From Otis tarda (lineage: Eukaryota > Chordata > Aves > Otidiformes > Otididae): a DNA stretch of 64,000 nucleotides. Of this stretch, positions 21,801 through 35,578 are shown piece after piece. The notes below the pieces were generated by a model. The model did not search any database. It saw only the letters and a list, made by a program, of their open reading frames with translations, and was not told the origin of the DNA. Positions within the stretch are counted from its first letter, which is position 1. Each line of letters starts with the position of its first letter. The DNA lies in assembly GCA_026413225.1 (NCBI GenBank), contig CM048553.1, positions 42,262,001 to 42,326,000 of the forward strand. Reading direction: 5' to 3'. A program made the translations under genes and the position numbers.

Positions 21801-24706
21801 GGAGCCATGATGCATAATCCAATGAGCTTGATTGACAGGTGATATCATAAGAAAAGATAGTGGCAGAACATCTATTCCTCTTGCAAAGTTGTGGCTATAA
21901 AGTATCTTAGTCTATTTTCCGCTGTCATGAGATATGCCAGCAAGAGCAGGGAAGTGGCTAACTTGGATGAGTGTGGGCAGGCAACCTTGGTGTGTGGGAT
22001 TAGAGCATGATGTTAGAAAGCTGTGGCCTCATTTCAAAAAGGGTGTTGGAAAAGTGGGAAGTGTTCAAAAAGCTACAAGAATGCTTATCCTTCTAACAAG
22101 TCATATAGTGGGAGATTAGAGAGACACAAACTTCTTGTTTTATCCAAAATAAGGTAAAAACAGTTGAAAACAAGCTACAGACTGCTCTTTTATTCATCAG
22201 GAAAAAGGCTTTAATATTGAAGCTGAAGCTGGATACATTCAATGAGAAAGGAGATGGTGTCTTGCATTTCGAATGAGAAAACAATTGTGCACAGGCACAG
22301 CTTCTCATGGTGTGCTTTGTAAAAGCTGACTAGCATAATTGTCTCCATCCTACCAGTCAAGGTGACACAGGTGCAGTTGATCTTGCCTTGAGGCAAGAGA
22401 AAGCACAAAATTACCTTGCTCCACACCTTATTTTTTATTGTTTCTTTTTTCCATTAATCGTCTCTTTGGAGAAGTATAGTCTTACATTTTGCAAAGCAAA
22501 TCCCTATGAGGTCCATTCAAGGTAGGAGTGTCTGACCATCCATGTTTTTCAGTATATGTTCTGGCTCTCATCAGTCCACTCTGACGGAGTGGCACACCTT
22601 CTGAAATATCCTCAGGGACCTGTGAAAATGTTTAACTGTAATGTCACAGTCATAGGGCAGCAACACTCTGCTTTTCTGGGTGGGTTGGTCAGCGTCTTGT
22701 AGTGCCATCCCTGTGAACTGAACTCAGATTTACTGCTTTAGCTTGCTCTACTGACCCTCACTTTGATCTTCCATTTTATACTTAGCACAGCCACTGAAGT
22801 GAATACATAACTTCAACCTGAAAAATGGTTTCAGTGTGGAAATTGAGTTCTTTATTCGGAATATAAAAATGCAGCCTGTTGTATCTGCCTCCTGAGGTGG
22901 GGAGGAAGAGAGACAAAAGAAAAAATGGAAAATAAAATAAAAGTGTATTTTGAAAATGCAGTACTGTTAAGCAAGTCCATTGGGGTATCATTGTTAGCTG
23001 GAATGCATGGGATTTGAAAGTAGCTGGAAAACAAGCAGTATATGCTGGCATGAGGCCACTGGGGAACATAAGCAGACAGCAATGTATCATTTTGGGGAAT
23101 GAAAAATATTTAGGGATTGGAAGTTACTGTCATCTAACCTTTGTCTGCCATCATCTTTGCGGTGTGTGGTGCACATAGTTTAGTGTTATCAGTGGGCATC
23201 TTGTTTCTGCTGTCTCCATTAGTGCTTTCTTATATACCAAAAGTCACTTTATTTTTCATCTTTAGAACTGCAAGAGGACTTTCAGAGTATTTTTAAAATT
23301 TTTAAGAGCAGCAGAGAGCTAGTAAGATGCAGAGGTTTATTGTTTTCCATTTCCATTTTTGTAAACTTTATGCTAAGATAGAGCAATGTTTGGATAGCTT
23401 TGACTTTCCTTCTCCACAAGCAGCTCTATGAAAACTAACAAGAGTCTGTATGCAGTCAGCTTGGCTGAACTGTCTGCATTTTGGGTTGGACTCTTACTGA
23501 TTGTCTGTACAGCTACCTTTAATGCATTTAACAATTGCATGAAGAAATAAATGTGAAAGTTTATTCTTTTGTGCTCTTATGGTAGAAACCAATGTAGTTT
23601 CCTCTTATTCTCCATAAAATTTCCTGTTCACAGCCCTGTCATGAACCTCCTTTGTTTTTTATTTTTTTTTGCCATCTGCTTTCTACTATAATGATGGGTT
23701 GACTTTCTCTTGAAATGTCCTATTTCTGACAGATTGCCTCCGAATCCTTACTTTTTTTCACCACTGGTTTCATCTGTTATGTTTCTTTGTCTTTCTTTGC
23801 ACTTGGGACTCCTAGAAATCTGCACCCAAATAGAGACTGAACACAGCATGTTCACAAGCTCAACCTTATACACCAGGTATTTAATTAAAGCTATAAAAAG
23901 GCTAATGACTAGGTTAGTAGTTGCCTATGTGTTTATAATCAGAACATAACATTTGACTTTTATCTCAAATCCATTGTGTTTGAGATGGAATACGAGATTA
24001 TAATCTTGGGAGTGTAATGACCGTGCATTCACCTTGTCTAGAGGAACAGATTCACTTGATACTACTTAGTTGTCCAATTTGTCTTGAGAATTTAGAGATT
24101 TCAACCAAAGGGTATAACTTTTGGGTGCTAAGCCATATGCACGGAAACCAGGTTTTTCCCCCAGAACACTGCCATGATCACAAAGATGGTGATCCAGGAG
24201 ATCATACCTACAGGCCTACAGGAAAGAAGACAGTTCCTTAAGGACCCAACATGGGGTGAGAGAGGGGATGGCCCCAGGCTCAGCCCACCTTGGCCTACTG
24301 CCCTTGTATTGGAGAAGATGTTGCTGCTCCCATGTGAGAGGAAGGCGAGTGCCCGGAGGCACACCTTGTGGCGGCACACAGCACTGCCTGTGTGGGCTGT
24401 GCCCATGTTATCTGAGCAGGCAAACACCCAAGTACAAAATAAGGCCCAGGCAGACCCAAAAGGCCCTGCCCAACCAGGAGTGCTTTAAGACTTCAGCCAA
24501 ACAGCTCTCAGGATTCAAAGGGCTGCCTACAGTGGGAAAAAAAAACTCAGTCCATTCCCACAACTACTCATGTACTGGTTCTCAGCTGAATTACAAACTG
24601 CCCTCTGTGAGTAGGCTGGTATGTTAGGGATATTGACCTCAGTCAGCATTTGCAAGATTGCTCCCGAAAGCTTTTGAATCTGCGAGATAACTGATGTTTT
24701 GGCTGG
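15888..24706. other. Long unassigned AT-rich stretch
   Basis: No gene, RNA gene or repeat family is recognised in nearly 9 kb. There are scattered A/T runs (for example 19327-19340 and 20161-20190), a purine-rich patch near 21092-21146 and a small perfect hairpin AGCGTGG...CCACGCT near 19617-19641. Frames of up to 138 codons (19305-19721) have no family resemblance. Confidence 0.5.
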
Positions 24707-24836
24707 TGTTCAAGGCATGCCACGTTTATCTCTGTATCCTGAGTTGTACTACTATGTGTAGTTGTACTACTATGTACTACTATGTGTTCAAGGCATGCCA
24801 CGTTTATCTCTATATCCTGAGTTGTACTACTATGTG
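24707..24836. repeat. Minisatellite, 78-bp period, about 1.7 copies, with inner TACTACTATG repeats
   Basis: The 52-bp segment 24707-24758 recurs at 24785-24836 with one difference (TCTGTATCC versus TCTATATCC). Between the copies lies an expansion of the short unit (GT)TGTACTACTATGT. The nested pattern suggests replication slippage of the inner unit plus a segmental tandem duplication. The minus-strand frame here encodes a repeated peptide (HSSTTQD.EINVACLEH), which is a by-product of the repeat. Confidence 0.93.
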
Positions 24837-27408
24837 AAGCTTCCATCAAGATATTAGTATGTGTCAAATTTCAAGTTACGTCATTTAAACTTCCATTGTA
24901 TTTGTAATTCCAGTGATTTTATATTCCCCCCCCCGCCCCGGGTTTCAAGAGAAAATGAAGACAAAAAAGAAAATGCAAAAACCCTTAAACATACACAGAA
25001 GGAAAACAATCACAACTTATCCAGTTGGTCTCTAGATCTATTAAGACCCTTCACATCAGCTGAGGATTGAGAGTAGCTGACAGGGCTGGAAGAGTAGGTG
25101 CAGACAGCCAATAGTTTAGACTGATACAAGCAGGTCTCCAGCTTGACAGTCTGGCAGCTGAGAAGGATCTGAGGGGAGGATGGACAGGCTTGCCCCCTAT
25201 CACTCCTACTAGCAGTACAGCGTACTGTAGACCCCACTTTTAATGGTATCTTGTTACTTGTGCAGCTCAGAAGGTCAAGGATTTTTTTTTTCTGGAGTAA
25301 GGCCAGCTTTTCTCTTCACAGAACAGCAAGACTCATTGTATCCATGTCCTTTTTCTAGCTTGGGCTTCTGATCACTTTACCAATCTTTTGAAGGATATAA
25401 TAAAACTAAAATAAGAATCAAGCTGAAAACCATGAAATTATTCAAAGAGTAGAGATGTGGATTTTCAAAATATAGAGAAGTAATAAAATAAAAGCTGGAA
25501 GGCTACCCTTGGAGGAGTTCTCAGTTCTTGCAGTTAGAAGGAATCCTTCCTGGTGAAGCCAGAACCTCCATCATCCATGCCCTGGTGTCATGTTCTGCTT
25601 TAACAGGTCTGTAGTGTCTTTGTAATGACTAACTATAGCAGTGGGACTGAACTATGTCCAGAATGATGTCCCACCTCCTCTTCAGATCTCCAGCACTCTA
25701 CACTCTTGAAAGTCACAGCAACTCCCATAACTTATTCCTTGTAATGTTTACAATGGGATCCAAAGTCTGTTTTGCTACAAAGTTATGTTAATAACAGCAT
25801 GGTTAGAAAAATGAAAATTTAAGGGGTGGGGGTTATTCCTATTCTTAGATGTCATATACAAATTATCTGCAAAGACCTAGTGAGTCAGGAAGATGCTGAT
25901 ATCAATTTATATTTCTGGAAACTTGGACTTCTGGGCTGGGATGCTGCCCCTGGGTAAGGTTGCACCTCTTCAGCCTTCCAAAACCTTATTTTTCTCCTCT
26001 TCTCTTTCACTTTCACTGGTGTTTTAAATTGCTAACATCTCAGAGGTGCTCATCAAAAGCTTCAATTGTCCTGGAAATTTAATTTCACAAGATAACTCTA
26101 CAGAAGATCTAATGGAAGTGGAAGCCAGTAATGTACCTCTGTGATCTATGGATGTTTGAGCTGCTCAAGAATATTTAACCATAAGTCCTATCTGCATTAA
26201 CAGATAAGGTCTAATTTAAAGAGCTCCAGTGGCAGGGCCTGTTCTTGGGAGGCAGAAGGTCTCAGGGACATATTAGGAAGATTTAGAGGAAGAGTTAGAT
26301 TAACCAGGAAGAGAGAATAAAGTATGGGGAAAATAGCTAGATAGACAAGGTAAGATGGAGTATTAATCTACTGATTCTTAAAGACATGTCTATACTATTT
26401 TCTAGAAAGTGCAAAAGATTATGGGGAAAGGAATAAGAAAAACAGTAACTCAGAAGTTGTGCTGGGCTGTTCATGTGGTGAGGCTGTGATAAGGACCAGA
26501 AAAACTCTCCAGTCACCAGTACAGGAAAGTGAGGGCTTCACTAAAGGGGAAGCTAGAGACACTGAGTCTCTGGGATACTTTGAGAAAAAGTCTGCAGGAT
26601 GACTTTCATAGAAACAAATGTAGAAAGCACAAGACAGTCCCTAAGCACAACACTTGCTCCATAGACTTGTGGAGGGCAGCCTGGTGCGAGCTCCCGCATC
26701 TTTCCTAGGGATGTCCAATGCTCTTCTGACTTAAAAGATTCATGGGGAAAACATTGCCTGTGCGATACCTGTCTCGCTAATTAATAGCAAATAATTGCTG
26801 TATTATTTTCTTGTGATTCTGTGTGTTACGTGAGCAAACCCCTATCTTGCCATTAAGATAAAATTACTTTCTATTCTGGGAAGTACAAAGCTGCTATAGG
26901 GACTGTGTTAAAGTGTTGCTCTACTCTGAGACATGACTGGGCCAGATATATCTCCCTTCCACTGCAAGAGTAAGGGCAAATCACCTTAGCAAGCCCAGTC
27001 ACTGCCGTCACCTTCTCCACCTCTACCTCCATAGTCCCCTACTTTTGGCAAAATGTTTAAGAAATGCTATGCTTCTGAGGGAATAGTTCTATTTTCTCCT
27101 TCGGGACTGCTTACTTACCTGCTGAAAGCTAAGCACCAGCTTCAGCCTAGTTTTTCGTCCCCCAGTAGAAATTAAGAAGAAGGAATAATGGCTCAGTGCA
27201 TCATCTGGGTAGTTCATTCTCTCTGCTTTGTAGGCAACTCAAACCAGTTGCCCTAAGCCAAGAGGGAAGCACCTGTTATATTTTATTGTGTTATTAAGCA
27301 TATTTCTACAACTGTTCTCGTATTGAGTTTGTCCCACTGTGACCTCCTTGAAAGAATAAGTGCAACTCAGTGCAAGTAAGGGTTGCAGAGTAGTCTTCAA
27401 AGACCCCT
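24837..27408. other. Unassigned DNA
   Basis: A C-run interrupted by one G (about 24926-24940) lies near the left edge. No gene, exon or repeat family is recognised. Confidence 0.5.
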
Positions 27409-29540
27409 TTGTGTTATTTTTTTTTATTATTTTTTGTCCGAAGATTAGCTAGCCATTTCTATAAAGCTGTGATTTCTGTCTTTCATAAACAAGGTTCCTT
27501 AAAATCCTCAAAGAGCTTAATAACATCTATGACAGAAACTCCTATTTATGGTGCTAATCAAAACCCTTCAGGATCCCTGCAGACCAAATACCTAAGCTGC
27601 TATCTCTGTATCCTTCCTAGCAAGTCTCTTTATTCACAGACAAGGTCTCCAAGGCATCTTATAGGCATATTCTTTATGAAGTTATTTTCACTTTGTTGTA
27701 TTTTCTTAGAGCTCATAAAAAGACCTACCAATAAAATAGTTGCTCTAGCTCACCTTTCACATAAACATACTGATGCCTTAATTCCCACAGTACCCTGCCA
27801 GACTTTAAAATATTCCATTATTTATTTACTACTGATTAGATGACAGATTTTTTAAAATTAAATTATCTCTTACAGTTTTCATTATAGCAGTTTTCCTGTT
27901 GTTGATTACATCACAAATGTGCGTGAGAGGGGGTGGAATAATGAACCTGCTGAATAACAATAAGGTCAGATTTCTCCTACATAATAATATCATAGCAAAG
28001 ATAAGATACTGGATATTCTTCTTTGCTACTGTTTAAAACTAAGGCACGTATTGACTTTACCCAGGGATGCTGGATTTCTTGAAGACATACAGATAGTTTT
28101 CAGTGATAATTTCAAAGGTACCTTCCCAACTGCAACAACAAAATATAACTAGTACCAACAGAGTTCAAAAATCCAAATTCTTCAAGCTCTGACAAAACTT
28201 TCAAAGTCTTTTTGATTGCTGAATTGTCTGCTTAAGATGTGGCTAGCAAGTTACTTCTTTTTCTCCTGACAATCAGATTGTATAATCAGAACCTACATGA
28301 CGTATTTTTCTGCCTTTAATGTTTTATCACATCACTCTGTTCTTTCATCTAGAAACTAGTATTTGTCCTTCTATGCAAATGTATCTATGTATTCATTAGT
28401 CTGTCAGAATGTCTATAAATATTAGATTGTTTTGAAGAGGCAGTGTCTAATTTGTCAAATGAAAATATTTTTCTCCTGCTTTCTAGCACATGAACTTTGA
28501 TGGATGCAATTGTGTTCTGAGAGGCATTAAACCCCAGAAGTTATAGCTATTTAGCTGGTGGGTGCCTTGAAAGTGTGTCACACAAATCACCCAGCTGGAG
28601 AGAACTGAAACCACAGTGAAAATCCTGTTATTATCTTCAAAAACATACTGTCAGGAAAAAAAAAATATTGACTTTATAAGGCAGTTGAGGCCCATCTTTT
28701 TAATGACTTTTTTCAATCACTCGTGCATATGAGCTCAGTTGATGTCTGAAAGTACCCTGAATGATATTTCAATTCTTACATTTAATTGAAGATCTATTTT
28801 ATTTCTTCCTCTCATTGAAACCTCTCAGACTATCTGGTTACAAGATGTCTCAAAATACCCTCTGGCAGCCAAGTGAAAGTAGTAAAATGATTTTGTTTCT
28901 TTTCCCTCTTTTCCAAAGTGGAACCACTCTGAAATCCATCAAGTAGTGTAATAGCAACACGTTGTACATACCCCGAAATAGAAGAGATGTAAAATGATGT
29001 TGGCAACAAGAGTTATTACTAAGAGCGCCTGTCCTTTGTCAGATAGCTTTGGAAGAGGAGAGAGGCTTTGCAAGGAATTACATTCACACCCACAACCACA
29101 TGTCCATTTGTGCTCACACATGCACTTTTCAAAACCCTACAGTGTGCACTGACAACTAGAAAAGGATCAGCTTCAAAAATTTCCTTTGAGTCATTTCTTA
29201 GCTTCCAGCAGTGGTTGGAAAAGGTGTTTGTGATCAAACTGAAATGTAAAACTGCAATACTATAAATAGTAGCAAGTTCTACTTGCTGGACGATATCCTT
29301 CTTCAATACTACATTGAATTCTTCTTGAATAGAGTAAAATCAGTGTAGTGAAAACATTTATTTTGTATCTTTTTGGTGTTAAACAATGTTGATAATTGCT
29401 TACTGCAATCAGTTCTGCCTCAGCTAAGTACTGGTAGTGTCCTGAAAGAAAAGCTTATTTTCATATTACATTAGGATTGTTTGTTTTGCTTTGTTTTTTA
29501 AATATTAATTCTGCTCTGGTCTGTAGTGAGTCATGCACTA
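27409..29540. other. Unassigned AT-rich DNA
   Basis: A 144-codon plus frame at 27409-27843 is rich in F, L, S and K and resembles no known family. It is likely a chance frame. Nothing else is recognised. Confidence 0.5.
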
Positions 29541-29894
29541 GCATACAATCTTTGTCGACTTCACTGGAAACAGTGCCTTGGGTAACAAGTACACAAAATA
29601 TCGATCCTTCAGAGGGAAAAGATCTTGCCTCTCTACATACCTTTCCTCGTTTGCAGGTTTCCAGTATTGGACCTCAATCTGGGTATCAGTTTTTCGACTC
29701 ATCCTTGCCCGAGTCCCTTCAAACTCTACTGCTGCAACATAAAAATAGGAATAAGGAACCTACCGATGATATTTGTGTGCAGTTTGAGGGAGCTTGGTGC
29801 CTGCATACACTGGAGGTCCTAGGGGTACATTTTCTAAGTCGTTTGGATGATAGCGACCACCAACTTGTCCTCTTGCAGAAGAGTTAAGGAGCAA
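29541..29894 (-). pseudogene. Possible decayed coding sequence of unknown identity
   Basis: Read on the minus strand, one frame runs from 29894 to 29541 (about 117 codons) with a single internal TAG at 29760-29762. It ends at TAG 29538-29540. The translation has a balanced, charged, aromatic composition unlike neighbouring frames: RYHPNDLENVPLGPPVYAG and TKLPQTAHKYH before the stop, then VEFEGTRARMSR, IEVQYWKPANEERYVE and PLKDRYFVYLLPK after it. CpG is locally enriched (GTCGAC, ATCGAT, TTCGAC, ACCGAT, AGCGAC on plus). TTAACTCTTCTGCAAG at about 29872-29887 (minus strand) would serve as a splice acceptor. I could not identify the protein; an immunoglobulin-like or fibronectin-like fold or a retrocopy would be guesses. 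The plus strand is also open (29477-29887, 136 codons), so a chance frame remains possible. Confidence 0.3.
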
Positions 29895-32800
29895 TTATAG
29901 CATCCCGTATCCCACTGGTATTTGAGGTTTCCATTCCTAAGCAGCGAATTCAACTGCCTAATCACAGGTATCTGGCACTAGACACCTTTGGGCACCTGCT
30001 TGGGGTTGAAGATGCAACTTGAGGACTGGTGCCATTCCTCTGTGTGTCTAAGATGGTACTAAACACTTGAGTCCTACCAATAATGTCTAGAGCTTTTTAT
30101 GTCTCGTATATGACCTTTAATCCTTGACCTGAGATTTTCAGGGCCGGGATATGAAATATGCACATTAGAGCTTTTTCAATCCATGGCTCTGTTTTTCTAT
30201 CTTCACGTAGGCTGGACAATGAAATATCTTCTAGAGTATCGAGGTTTTGCAGTTGCATGTATCTAGAATATATCTTATTATTTATTCCACACTGCTTTCT
30301 TATTGTAAGGTTCTAAAATGGGGGAATTAGTAATTTTTTTTTTTATTCTTTTCTTCAAAGAAAATGCAGTACATTATGATGGCTTTTTTTTTTTTTTGAG
30401 AATTAAGGTTTTATAAAGCTGCTTTAGAGAATTGGGTCGTTCACTAAAGGTATTACTAAATACCTGCATACTTCTATTGTGAAGACTAGCCTTGGGGGGA
30501 TGGAGATACATGCTTTCTTCCCTACCAGAGGTTGTACCAATTATTCTAGGCAACATGAGGTTGCATCTCTAGAGGAAACAATTTGAGTCACTGGTGATCA
30601 TTCTTTAGAGTTATTTCTAATTTTGTACTGTCAAAATTGTTCTTGCTCCTATTTGTATGTACAGGGCCAGATGTGCACAGGCAAAATGAGATGATTCCAC
30701 ATATGACCACCAGATAAATTACCATTTGCACATGCAAGTGTTATGCGCACTAACGGAGTGGATGGTTGCGGACCTGCTTGGTATTTGGCCTGTCAGAGGC
30801 AGCTGGTGACAAGCTATTAACAAAGGAGAGTAACAGATTGGTTTTGTTGGGACAACGGGCTAGACAGTTTTAGTGCTGTCGTGTTTACCCTCAGAAGAGA
30901 AATGACTGATATCAGATGCCAGAAATGTCTTATTGTGAGTTTTATTCACATCCATTCTCTCCTTAAAGAAAAGAGAATAAAACTGTGGCTGTAGTAACAG
31001 TTACAAATTGAAAAATATTTGGAACAGAAAAGGAGTTGCCTGCTACTCCTACTACTCTGTTCTTGTTAGCGTTCTTCCTAGATATAGAATTTCAAAGCTT
31101 TTTTTCCTGACCCAGAAGGAAATACACCTTTTAACAGAAAGATGGCAGTTAAGTCCGTGAGTGAGGGTTAAATCATCCAGTTGAGCAAAGGATGGGAAAT
31201 ACTTAGCAGGCTGGGTAGATGGACCATTTTTAGACAAAGTCAAGGATTTAAAAAGAGTTAAAGTCCTACATAATTAACACAAAGAGAAGAATTATGAATG
31301 TAACAAAAATAGAAATGTGATCAAGCAGGAGTTTGATGGATGTTTGTGGTTCCAATAAATAGTTTAAGTAAGTAACGCTGCAGTAAATAAAGATAAGGAG
31401 GAGGAAATGGCAAAGTGAACTTAAGCTAAGGGGACAGTCAGTTCAGAGAGGCTGAACCAGTGTTATACAAACTAAGAATTCAGGATAATGCTGCTGCTTT
31501 ATTTTTCTTGGAGTAGAAAAGCTGAGTTTAAGAACCAATAATAGCTCTGCCAAGGCTACAGCTTGACTTGGCAAACACCAGCTCCAGCTATCAGCCCTAG
31601 TAGAAGCCTTCAGCTGGATAAACATGAGCTTCTCCTCTTGGTGAGGTTTCTTTCATGGGCAACATGTTGAACACAGCATCCTGTTTTATGAAGAATGGTG
31701 GGAGAGCTGTATATACAGTTGAAAGTTATGTAAAACACAGTGAGGTTTTTCCGGATCATCTATTTCCAGTATAATGTTCACTCTTCTTCCTATGGTAATG
31801 CTAAACATTCACAAATTATAGGTGCTGTGTTAGACTTCCTGATGCTAATGGAGTGCGAGTATGGAGATATCCTCTAGTCACTATGAACCAAAGATTTTTG
31901 TGAGTTAACTGAAAATAAAGTCTGAAGAAGGTCTTTGTGATGTGATTCTATGTAACCCCTAAACAAGGCAACATGCATACATAAACCAGCAGGATTTAAG
32001 CTGAAGGTACCCATCTGACTTTAGTGTTCATAAGGGCACCTATTTAAGGGTCATAGCTTGAATAACAGAAAACAAGAGACCTATATTCAGTCATTGGACT
32101 GTTAAGACACACTTGGTTTAGCTGAAAGCACAACTGAGCATGTCTCCAGAAAATACAGTCACAACTTTGAAGAATAAACACAAATGATTGCATAGGTCAA
32201 AATGCAAAAACTCTAATAAACAAATGCTCTGACATTTTGGAAGCCAGTGAATGAATGTCCCATATGTGACAGTGGGAATATAAGCTTAGGTGGCTGGGGA
32301 TGCTTTATGGTAGAAAATTCTCTTTTCCTGAAGCAGGGCAGGGCAAATGCTGTCTGAGGAAGAGGTATGAATTATGGTAGCTGCTCTGGTTGTACAGTCA
32401 GATGTCCCCTTTAGGGACCTTGTGAGACAATTAGAAACAATATTTCTTGTTTTACTGAACAATAACATTCTTTAAGAATGTCTATAAGACATTATTTTAT
32501 TTCTGAAGATTTGCAGAGAAGATCTGTCTCTCTTCATTGTAAAAGCTTCTGCTCACAGACTATTCAAACACAATTATTTCATGGAGAATCAGAGGTACTA
32601 TTAGATAACCAAGAAGTTACCTCAGCTAAAACCACATCTTTAAACATGTATCTGGAAAGAATACCAAAGCCATTTTCTTAAAGATCTACATCTTTGCTGT
32701 AGCTTTGAAGACTGGTTCATTAGGGAAGTCACTGCAATGGGTGGGTTTGCTTTGATACTCTTTACAGCTGACAGCGACAAAACCACAGAGACTGATTTCC

Positions 32801-35560
32801 TAAGATGAGGATTCATCCTCAGGCTATGGTCAGACTAGGCTGCTCCTTGTTTTTCAGTTATAGTTTAGGGTCTGTATTTTAACCCATAATCTTTCAAATA
32901 ATCTACTTGAGAGACTGTCTATCCCACACACCCGAGCCATTTTACCTGAAGACCCCTGTTTTAAATGAGTAGTGTATGGCAAGGTTTTCCTTGCAACCAT
33001 TTTTTTGAGGTTGGATATTTGATATTGCTGGGCTGGGAGTTCTATACAGTGTTGAATCATCATTTTTCTTATGATATATGCTTATAAATAAAATATGTAG
33101 GCTTTTGTTATTTTGTTGTTACTATATTAACATTACAGATTGTTCACAATATGTGAGTGCCTATAGCTATTTGGAAGGGCAGCTAGTAACATGTTGACTA
33201 TAAATCTAAATTAATAGAGATACACGATTTATGAGCATATGATGTTTTAGTAAGCACTCAAGAGGCAGGATGTTTGTAAGAGAAACATAATTCTTCTATT
33301 AACTTTCATAAAGACCCTGCTCACTCCTTTGGGAATTTACAGAGTATGTGCATATGTAACAGCATAGGAGCAATGCATGTACTGGTGTGATTACAGGAAA
33401 TACAATTCTGTTTACTGTCTATAACATTTTTGATTTTTGACTATTCTTGTCTCTGTGCAAAAAAAGAGTCAGAAAATTACCAGAAGTTAGTTCAAGACAG
33501 TAGTTCTTAATGAATATGAATGTGATCCCTCTATAGAGAAGAATATTTTTTCTTTCTTTCTTTCCCTGTGGTTTTCCTTTCTGTCTACGGCACTGAAAAT
33601 AAATGTTAATTTGCTCTGTAAGGAAGACATTTACTGGCAGAAGAGCCCTTACCAACATAAAGACACAAAGAATGAGCTTGTATTAAAGGCTCCAGATTCA
33701 ATATGTTTGGGCTCAATCATGGAGTTCTCCATTTGGCCTTTGTCATGTCCCTTAATTTCCCTGCTGAAATTACTCATCTGCTTAAGTTCTTCATGTGTGA
33801 AATTGGTTGTTAATGTTTTTAGCTAATCTGTTTAGGGAATAGACTAATCAGGACATGGGCTAGCTCTCTATGTGAATACACAGAACCTAGAACAATGGGG
33901 GTTAGACTTTGATGTGAAGGAACCACTTTATTACAAGCAGCATGCAATAAGAAATACCTAGTCCAAAATCCTGCTGTGCCTTAGATTTCTGTCAGTAAAC
34001 AAGAGGAATGAGGTCTCCTGATCTCAAACACAGGCTAGGAAGCCTGCTGAGCTAGTTAGCAGTGCCCCATTATCTAAAGCGTTTATTGGATTCATTAAGC
34101 AACGAAAGCTGTGGGTAAAAAAGGGTATGTTTTAATCTCATCATTCCTGCTGCCACTTTTTTTTCCTCACGTTGACATTGTGCTTCAATTAAATGTTCAG
34201 TTCCTCCTTGTGATTTCTGCATACACAATTTCAGCAGGATGAAGCTCTGTTTCTTTGTGGCAGAAGATATGTCTAGACTGTTAGCATATCCTCTAGTGTC
34301 AGAGATTGCTTCCTGGGAGTGTCCTTCAAAATATTCTGCTTTAAATGTAATTGTTTGACTCTCTCCTCTGAGTGAAAATGCGTTGCCTGGGACTGGCTAG
34401 ACAAGCCAACTGTGCAGAATTGATTTTCATGTTTCATAGGGTACTGATGACTCCCATGCTTCCACTGCGAGATTTTTGCCTTTTGATGGGTTTTCAGACT
34501 GAAGCCCAAGCAGCAGCAGTAAGCTGATCTACATGAGAACATTAGCTGTCAGCTCAAAAAGAAAAATAATGTTGAGCTCTCAGGATTGCACAGAAAAAAA
34601 AATTAGACTTGTGAAGCAAGTCAAAAACCGAAGTGCTCAAAAGAGAGAGTAGCCAAATGTTTAAAATATTGGTTTTACGTATTTTAAACAGTGTCGTGTA
34701 TTTAGGGGCTGACAGTAACGTCTGTCTTTTATGTGGCACGCCTACTTAGTTAATTTTAAAAACTGACCTATAGTGGGATTGATATCCAGCAGTGGAAATA
34801 TTTGAGTAAGAAGCTTTTGAAGACAGGTGGGCCAAACTGTTTGTTGAATACCACTTACTTAACCCAACTCAAATTGTCCATTTATTCCTTTAGAGTATTT
34901 TGAAGAGGGCTGCAAGTTGTAGTCTGACTAAATGAGAAAGACAGGATACTCTGGAAGTTGGTGGGAGGTTTCAGCTCAACTGTCCTTCATTCTGCCTTTT
35001 TTTTTTGCTCCATGTTTAACATTGTTTCTTATTGTTTACTACTTTTTGGCATTCTTCTATTCTACTGCGTATAATGACTTGGAGGATGAAAAAAATTGTA
35101 TGTGGCTTCCTGAGCATCTTGCACTGCTGAAGAAAAGCTTGGAAACAAAGTGCACCCAGACTGTCAGATTGAAGATTTCACAGAAATTATTTGCTCAGTT
35201 TTCCCTTCATGTATTATTAACGTGAATTTACTGGCAAGTATGTGTTCCTATAGAAACAGAAAACAAAAGCATTTGGAGCTTTTTTTTTTTTCTGGAATAG
35301 TAACAAAAAGGTGGGGTGACCTTCTTACAGAGGCTTGTGAAGTGATGTCAGCAGTATTTTCCTTAAGATGAAGTGAAAATGAATATTTTCTTTCTCTTCA
35401 AACATACTTCATAAGACTTTACTTTTCATAGCTTTGTACTTGTCAAGGCTCATTGAGTGAAAGTCTGAGGCAGTGAAGTGTTATAACTATTTTAGTACAT
35501 GTCCTTCCATCCATCCTTATTTAAGATATACAATTATTTCTTGTAGTGTGTTATCTTTTT

Positions 35561-35578
35561 GTTGTTGTTGTTGTTGTT
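35561..35578. repeat. (GTT)n microsatellite
   Basis: Six GTT units, flanked by T-runs on both sides. Confidence 0.85.

Noticed and set aside
24256-24627. Overlapping plus frames of 104-123 codons in a GC-richer segment
   Set aside because: Two plus frames and one minus frame are open at once without family resemblance. This reflects composition, not coding.
27409-27843. 144-codon plus-strand frame with hydrophobic start
   Set aside because: It is rich in F, L, K and S from AT-rich DNA and has no recognised domain. The apparent signal-like start derives from T-runs.
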